Made by a program: the position numbers and the translations under genes
The notes under the pieces: model-generated
Told to the model about the DNA's origin: nothing
Database searches by the model: none
The model's input: only the letters and a program-made list of their open reading frames with translations
Assembly (NCBI GenBank): GCA_902787185.1
Contig: CADAFP010000042.1
Coordinates: 1-37,329, forward strand
Length of the DNA: 37,329 bases
Direction of reading: 5' to 3'
Source: an uncultured Bacteroidales bacterium
Lineage (GTDB): Bacteria; Bacteroidota; Bacteroidia; Bacteroidales; Muribaculaceae
In this document: in pieces, positions 32,810-37,329 of the stretch
Numbering within the stretch: the stretch's first letter is position 1
Layout of the letters: every line of letters begins with the position of its first letter

Positions 32810-34165
32810 ATGAAGAAGCTGATTTTAGTCATATTAATCGGTTTGTTTGTCAGTTGCGTCAAGGTAAACAATGCTCCCCTAGACGAAGAAGATGGCGAAC
32901 TGGTAGCTTTGCTCAACAAATTGGACAAATGCCAGAATACCGGGGATCATGAGCAGTGCTTCAAATTGTATTCGCAGATCGCTGCTGAATATGAAAAGAA
33001 GAACTTAACCGAGTTGCAAAAGCAATACCAAAAGAAGATGCTGAGCGAAGCCGAAGTGATCAGCAATAATAATAAGGTATATGGTCATATACTCATGGCT
33101 GAAGCTCTACAGCAATTGGCAACCGCTTATATGGTAGAAGGAATTTTGGACAGTGCTTCAATTGAAGCCCATCAGGCCTATCAATTAGCACCGAAGGACA
33201 CATTGGATTTCAGGGCTCAGACGCTCCTTTTACTCGCTCAAATCCATCTCATGGCTGAAGAGGGCGACAGTGTCGAGCATTACATCACTGAAGCTAAAAG
33301 TGTCTATCCCAAGGTTGTTCAAACTGACCTATACCGCATCACACATGCCTATGGGCTCAACTTACAGAACCGAAATGAGGATCTGATGGCGGTTCTTCCT
33401 TCCTATATATCTGAATGCGGGATTCATGGACAGGCTGAACTGACCCGCCTCTTGATGTATCATCACCAAGAAGCGAATCAATGGAGGGAAGCCTATGACG
33501 ACGCCATCAACCTGATGGACATTACCGACAGCATTGCAAGGAGTGAAACCTCGGAGAACATGGCACGAATCCATGAACTGCAGCATGAGCGCCAGATGGA
33601 GTTCCAGCGAGCAGAACGCAAGGCTGAACAAGCTCGACTGTATGTCATCATCATTGCGGTTCTACTTCTGTTATTGGCTGCAGCTGTAGCTGGATTATTC
33701 TATCGTCGTAAGGCACGGATTGCCCATGACAAAGAATTGGAGGCTATGCGCCTCTCAGAAACTGCCCAAGCCAATGAAAATTTGGTGCGCGAGGAAAATA
33801 TCAAGTTGCAACGTTTGTACTATGAGCACCTTTATGCCATAATTTTGCCCATTCTCAACGCCAACCGCAACAAGAGCGGGCACATCAATCTTGAGGAGTC
33901 ATCCTGGGAACTCATTGAGAAAAACACCGATATGGTTCTTCCCGGATTCACTTCCCGCCTGCGCAAGCAACATCCTGCACTAACAACCGAAGATGTGCGT
34001 TTCTGCTGTCTGCTGATGATGCGGGTGCCCAATGCGCTATTGGCTGATGTTTATGGCATTGCGCCCTCATCGGTCGCAGTCAGGAAACAACGCATGAAAA
34101 AGAAACTGGACAACGATATACAGAATCAAACAATTGAAAATTATCTAAACCAATACTTGATATGA
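32810..34165 (+). CDS. Membrane-spanning TPR protein with C-terminal helix-turn-helix, putative one-component regulator
   Basis: 451 residues. The N terminus is a hydrophobic signal ending in LFVSC, a plausible lipobox. An extracytoplasmic helical region (about 25-270) has TPR-like pairs (ALQQLATAYMVEGILDSASI; TLLLLAQIHLMAEEGDSV) and ends in a charged coiled coil. One transmembrane helix lies at about 277-299 (VIIIAVLLLLLAAAVAGLFY), then a cytoplasmic coiled coil and a helix-turn-helix at about 391-434 (LTTEDVRFCCLLMMRVPNAL, then DVYGIAPSSVAVRKQRMKKK). This TPR-TM-HTH layout recurs in Bacteroidetes and could couple an envelope signal directly to DNA. Its stop overlaps the next start (ATGA, 34162-34165), showing translational coupling. 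Its targets are unknown. Confidence covers gene and architecture, not function. Confidence 0.8.
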   Translation: MKKLILVILIGLFVSCVKVNNAPLDEEDGELVALLNKLDKCQNTGDHEQCFKLYSQIAAEYEKKNLTELQKQYQKKMLSEAEVISNNNKVYGHILMAEALQQLATAYMVEGILDSASIEAHQAYQLAPKDTLDFRAQTLLLLAQIHLMAEEGDSVEHYITEAKSVYPKVVQTDLYRITHAYGLNLQNRNEDLMAVLPSYISECGIHGQAELTRLLMYHHQEANQWREAYDDAINLMDITDSIARSETSENMARIHELQHERQMEFQRAERKAEQARLYVIIIAVLLLLLAAAVAGLFYRRKARIAHDKELEAMRLSETAQANENLVREENIKLQRLYYEHLYAIILPILNANRNKSGHINLEESSWELIEKNTDMVLPGFTSRLRKQHPALTTEDVRFCCLLMMRVPNALLADVYGIAPSSVAVRKQRMKKKLDNDIQNQTIENYLNQYLI

Positions 34166-36858
34166 AAATGAAAAGAACACTATTCACCTTCTTGTGCCTG
34201 ATTTCGCTTTTGACGCAGGCACATGCAGGCGGCATTTGGGAAGAGGGCTCGCAATGGGATGTTATTTACACCTATGGCACTACAGGTATTGAAGATAGTA
34301 CTGAGGTTGAGGTACACGAAATAATAGTAACCTTTCGTCTGCTACCTGCCTTCGATAACTATATGGCCCTTGAAGAGACTGTTACCTTTAATGGCGAGGT
34401 TGAATCTGTCCAGGTTCAAGGCTATATTCGCAATGCTGGAGACAGTTTAATTTATGTGCGACCTGTCTTGTATGACGGCAGCATTGGTGATGAATGTCTG
34501 CTCTACGATTTTCGTGAACCATACGAATATGGCGGCACAGTAAGATATGGAGTCATCGGTGGAGAAGTCAAGGAAGAATTCATCGATTGGCAAGAAGACA
34601 CCTTGGATTACTACATAATGAACAACGGCGACACGCATTGTTTGCCTGCATGGAAAGGTATCATCTATCAATATGGCTACATTGGAGGACCTATGGATCT
34701 TTTCCTGCTGAAGGCAGCTCCAGGAAAAACCCCAAAACCAAAACCTTCCAACATCAGTCATGTCATCTTCTCTACGAAGGGTGGCCACAAGACCATTTAC
34801 ATGAACAGTGGTGAAGAAGACGATGAAGATGATATCATTATAAATTACGATGAGATGTTGACCAACGGCACAATTTGGGAATGCTTAGCAGTTGGCACCG
34901 AGCAACCGGACCTCAAGAGCACCTATACCATTCAAGTCAAGGGAGACACTATCATCGGCAAACGTCTCTGCAAGCAGGTTTATTCCTCGGAGCATAATAT
35001 CCAAAAGACTATGTTTGAAGAGGGACGCAAAGTGTACGTTGTCAATGAGGATGGTCAGCCTGTGGTTCTGCTTGATTTTAACCTGCAAGATGGTGACCGT
35101 CTTGATGATGTGACGACAGCAAGCGTGTGGGATCAAGAAAACCTAGGCTATCATTATAGAACCATCACCATCGACATGGGATTTGATTGCGCGTCATACT
35201 TTGCAGGCGATACAGCGCCATGGGCCTACGACCTGATTGAAGGCATTGGCGTCAGCAAGGATGAATACCTAAAGCAATGCTTTCTCAATGAGGAAAACAC
35301 CATCTCCTATATGCTGCGCTGTTGGAAAGAAGGCACGCTTGTCTATCGTGTGCCTCAGGAATACGTCCCCTTCGTCCGCGAGGATGTCAAGTGGGTGTAT
35401 TACTATGACAATCCAATTGAAGGAATGGAGTATGAAGATGGCTTCATACCATACGGTGAGCACTACTATACATTAGAAATGAAGGGAGACACCGTGATTA
35501 ACGGCAAAAGCTATAAACCAGTACACCTCTATAGCGGTGAAAGCATGAATGAGATGAACGACACCATTCCGGTCTATCTGCGTGAAGAGAACAAGGTGGT
35601 CTATGGCATCATACCAGACGACAAGAGGTATTATGAGTGTCCAATAGGCATCGGGACAGAGGTGCAAGGCACGGAACTGCTCTCCACAGTACAAACTGGC
35701 GTAGAATTCATACTCTATGACTTTAATGATCCTGCCACTTTCTATGAGTCGTTGGACAATCACATGTTCCTCCATTACGACCATGCCGAGTTGGCTCAGG
35801 TTGGACGTCATCTGACCCAAAAGCATATCTTTAACCATAGAGTTGATGATGGTGTTATTTTCGGCAATGAGAACATCATTGAAGGAATTGGTTTTGTCGG
35901 TGAATCACCAGGAATGCCCCTTAACTACTTCTATGGCATCACTATAGGAATGGACCAAGTCATCAACCGCTTAAGCCATGTCATCGAGGATGGGGAGATT
36001 GTCTATAAGACCAAATGGTATAAAGAGCCCGTGCCTGACGATTACGAGTATGTGCCTTTTGTTCGTGAGGGAGTGAAGTGGGTGTACGCTTATAACAATC
36101 CATTCTGGGAATACGTTTTGGATATTCCTGAAGGCTTGCAATATTACAGTTTTGAGATGAAGGGTGATGTCCAAATTGGAGATAAAACCTATAAGCCCGT
36201 GGTATTGACCCATTACTTGGACAAAGAAGGACATAATAAGGAAGTCGAGGATTATACCCCCATTTGCCTGCGTGAAGAGAACAAGGTGGTCTATGCCATC
36301 CATCCTGACGGCATCCAGCATCCTCAATGTCCTGTTGGTTACGGTTGGCATATTAGTGATCCCTATGGCGACCTGCCAATATATTCAACCAGTGAAGAGT
36401 TCATTCTCTATGATTTCAACGATCCGATGGCGCTTTACTTTAATAATGAAGATTTCTGGAGTGAAGTTGATTATGACGGGACTTGGATGATGGCCATAGG
36501 TGGCGAGAAGCGCAAATGCCATCATTATCAATCCTGGTATAGTGAGGATGACTTCATTATCGAGGGCATTGGCTATGACGGCATGGCGGGATTTCCACTA
36601 TTCTACTTTGAGACGTTTATTACAGGGCTCCAGGTAGGTTATGGACTAAGCCATGTCATTGAGAACGATCAGATTGTCTATACCGGACGTTGGTATGAAC
36701 CAGGTGTCCGCGTTGGTATCGACGAGGTGGTCACCGACCAGGAACGCCGCCCGATGGACGACTACTACTACAACCTGATGGGCCAACCCGTGGGCAGGGA
36801 CGTTCCCACCGTCCCCGGCATCTACATCCATCAGGGCAAGAAAATTGTAGTGCGATAA
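34162..36858 (+). CDS. Large secreted repeat protein with C-terminal sorting-like motif
   Basis: 898 residues with a signal peptide (KRTLFTFLCLISLLTQAHA). The mature protein is made of about four related units of 170-230 residues. The last two are clearest, starting YVPFVREDVKWVYYYDNP (about 400) and YVPFVREGVKWVYAYNNP (about 629). Each continues with YxxEMKGD, a KxYKPV strand, LREENKVVY, a Cys-Pro segment, FILYDFNDP and EGIGxxG. The last 30 residues (YYYNLMGQPVGRDVPTVPGI then YIHQGKKIVVR) resemble a C-terminal sorting or anchoring motif. I do not recognise the repeat family or a catalytic site. It is translationally coupled to the TPR-HTH protein, so it may be part of its signal pathway or its target. 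A lipoprotein follows 31 bp later. Confidence 0.8.
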   Translation: MKMKRTLFTFLCLISLLTQAHAGGIWEEGSQWDVIYTYGTTGIEDSTEVEVHEIIVTFRLLPAFDNYMALEETVTFNGEVESVQVQGYIRNAGDSLIYVRPVLYDGSIGDECLLYDFREPYEYGGTVRYGVIGGEVKEEFIDWQEDTLDYYIMNNGDTHCLPAWKGIIYQYGYIGGPMDLFLLKAAPGKTPKPKPSNISHVIFSTKGGHKTIYMNSGEEDDEDDIIINYDEMLTNGTIWECLAVGTEQPDLKSTYTIQVKGDTIIGKRLCKQVYSSEHNIQKTMFEEGRKVYVVNEDGQPVVLLDFNLQDGDRLDDVTTASVWDQENLGYHYRTITIDMGFDCASYFAGDTAPWAYDLIEGIGVSKDEYLKQCFLNEENTISYMLRCWKEGTLVYRVPQEYVPFVREDVKWVYYYDNPIEGMEYEDGFIPYGEHYYTLEMKGDTVINGKSYKPVHLYSGESMNEMNDTIPVYLREENKVVYGIIPDDKRYYECPIGIGTEVQGTELLSTVQTGVEFILYDFNDPATFYESLDNHMFLHYDHAELAQVGRHLTQKHIFNHRVDDGVIFGNENIIEGIGFVGESPGMPLNYFYGITIGMDQVINRLSHVIEDGEIVYKTKWYKEPVPDDYEYVPFVREGVKWVYAYNNPFWEYVLDIPEGLQYYSFEMKGDVQIGDKTYKPVVLTHYLDKEGHNKEVEDYTPICLREENKVVYAIHPDGIQHPQCPVGYGWHISDPYGDLPIYSTSEEFILYDFNDPMALYFNNEDFWSEVDYDGTWMMAIGGEKRKCHHYQSWYSEDDFIIEGIGYDGMAGFPLFYFETFITGLQVGYGLSHVIENDQIVYTGRWYEPGVRVGIDEVVTDQERRPMDDYYYNLMGQPVGRDVPTVPGIYIHQGKKIVVR

Positions 36859-36889
36859 TCCATGACAAATCATTAAAACAACAATAGAA

Positions 36890-37329
36890 ATGAAAAAGAT
36901 AATATTTGGAATAGCATTGTGTGCTTTGGCACTTGCCGGATGTGGGCATGACACGGTTTTTGACGAGCTGGAGCCCCAAGTCTATACTGCTGAGAACGAT
37001 CCTGCCCTCGAGAAACTCGAGACGAATGTCGGTTACTATTACGGTAATAAGGGTGTTGACCTCACACGTATTGAATTTGCCTACCGTGCAGCGGGGCAGT
37101 ATTGCATCTTCCCCAGGACCGAGGCAAGAACCCTGCAATTGGCACAACTGTCTCAACAAGAGGGATATCAAATACAGCAAATCGGGTATTACTTTCTTGT
37201 TACCGGCGACCGTGACCTCATTACCGACAATGACTATGTCAGTGACCGTTATTTTTTAGGTCATTATGAAAACGAGCCAGAATTTCTAATGATCGGTCCT
37301 GGAATCACAGTTAGCGTTCCAGACCCCAA
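36890..37329 (+). CDS. Lipoprotein of unknown function (3' end beyond window)
   Basis: Open from ATG 36890 to the window edge without a stop (about 146 residues). It starts with a lipoprotein signal ending in LALAGC (Cys18), followed by an acidic segment (DTVFDELEPQVYTAENDP) and mixed alpha/beta sequence with Tyr-rich stretches (VGYYYGNKG, IGYYFLVTGDRD). No family is recognised. It is 31 bp behind the secreted repeat protein and is probably the third gene of the operon. Its frame is separate from the shorter open frames overlapping this segment. Confidence 0.75.
   Translation, partial: MKKIIFGIALCALALAGCGHDTVFDELEPQVYTAENDPALEKLETNVGYYYGNKGVDLTRIEFAYRAAGQYCIFPRTEARTLQLAQLSQQEGYQIQQIGYYFLVTGDRDLITDNDYVSDRYFLGHYENEPEFLMIGPGITVSVPDP

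Overview
The window looks like a chromosomal segment from a gut-type Bacteroidales bacterium, with Prevotellaceae or Muribaculaceae the best guess. Many genes are preceded by the Bacteroidetes -7 box TAnnTTTG and lack Shine-Dalgarno sequences. The content also fits: an RprX/RprY-type two-component pair, BspA-like leucine-rich repeats, dockerin-like tails on secreted proteins, C-terminal modules resembling type IX sorting domains, a folP-cdaA pair and an inositol-phosphate synthase. All reading was by eye; no database search was run.

Layout. 1-6.4 kb holds the 3' end of a leucine-rich-repeat surface protein, an hflX broken by a deletion/frameshift, and two secreted proteins with dockerin-like repeats just after the signal peptide (one ends in a FISUMP domain, one in a formylglycine-generating-enzyme-like domain). 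6.4-10.7 kb holds a GNAT/zinc-ribbon protein and a small TPR protein on the minus strand, then hydE, a TerB-like protein, a small XRE regulator, a secreted protein and a glycine-zipper lipoprotein behind a candidate sigma-54 promoter. 10.8-15.5 kb is housekeeping: murI (minus) divergent from folP-cdaA-DUF3109, then rplS and plsC. 15.8-18.1 kb is the two-component pair, its regulator frameshifted by an exact 5-bp duplication. 18.3-21.8 kb has a charged helical-repeat protein and a secreted endonuclease I with Ig-like repeats, a dockerin and a sorting-like tail. 21.9-27.3 kb (minus) has ugd, a wzc-type tyrosine kinase and ino1, an envelope polysaccharide/lipid block. 27.9-32.5 kb is a 1531-residue subtilase sharing repeat modules with the endonuclease. 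32.8-37.3 kb is an apparent operon: a membrane TPR protein with a C-terminal helix-turn-helix, a translationally coupled secreted repeat protein, and a lipoprotein cut by the window end.

Themes: (i) secreted proteins built from shared modules, (ii) envelope polysaccharide and inositol lipid precursors plus envelope sensing, (iii) many intergenic palindromes and short tandem repeats, and (iv) two conserved genes carrying lesions that may be real or assembly errors. The strongest candidate for an undescribed system is the 32.8-37.3 kb sensor/surface-protein operon.
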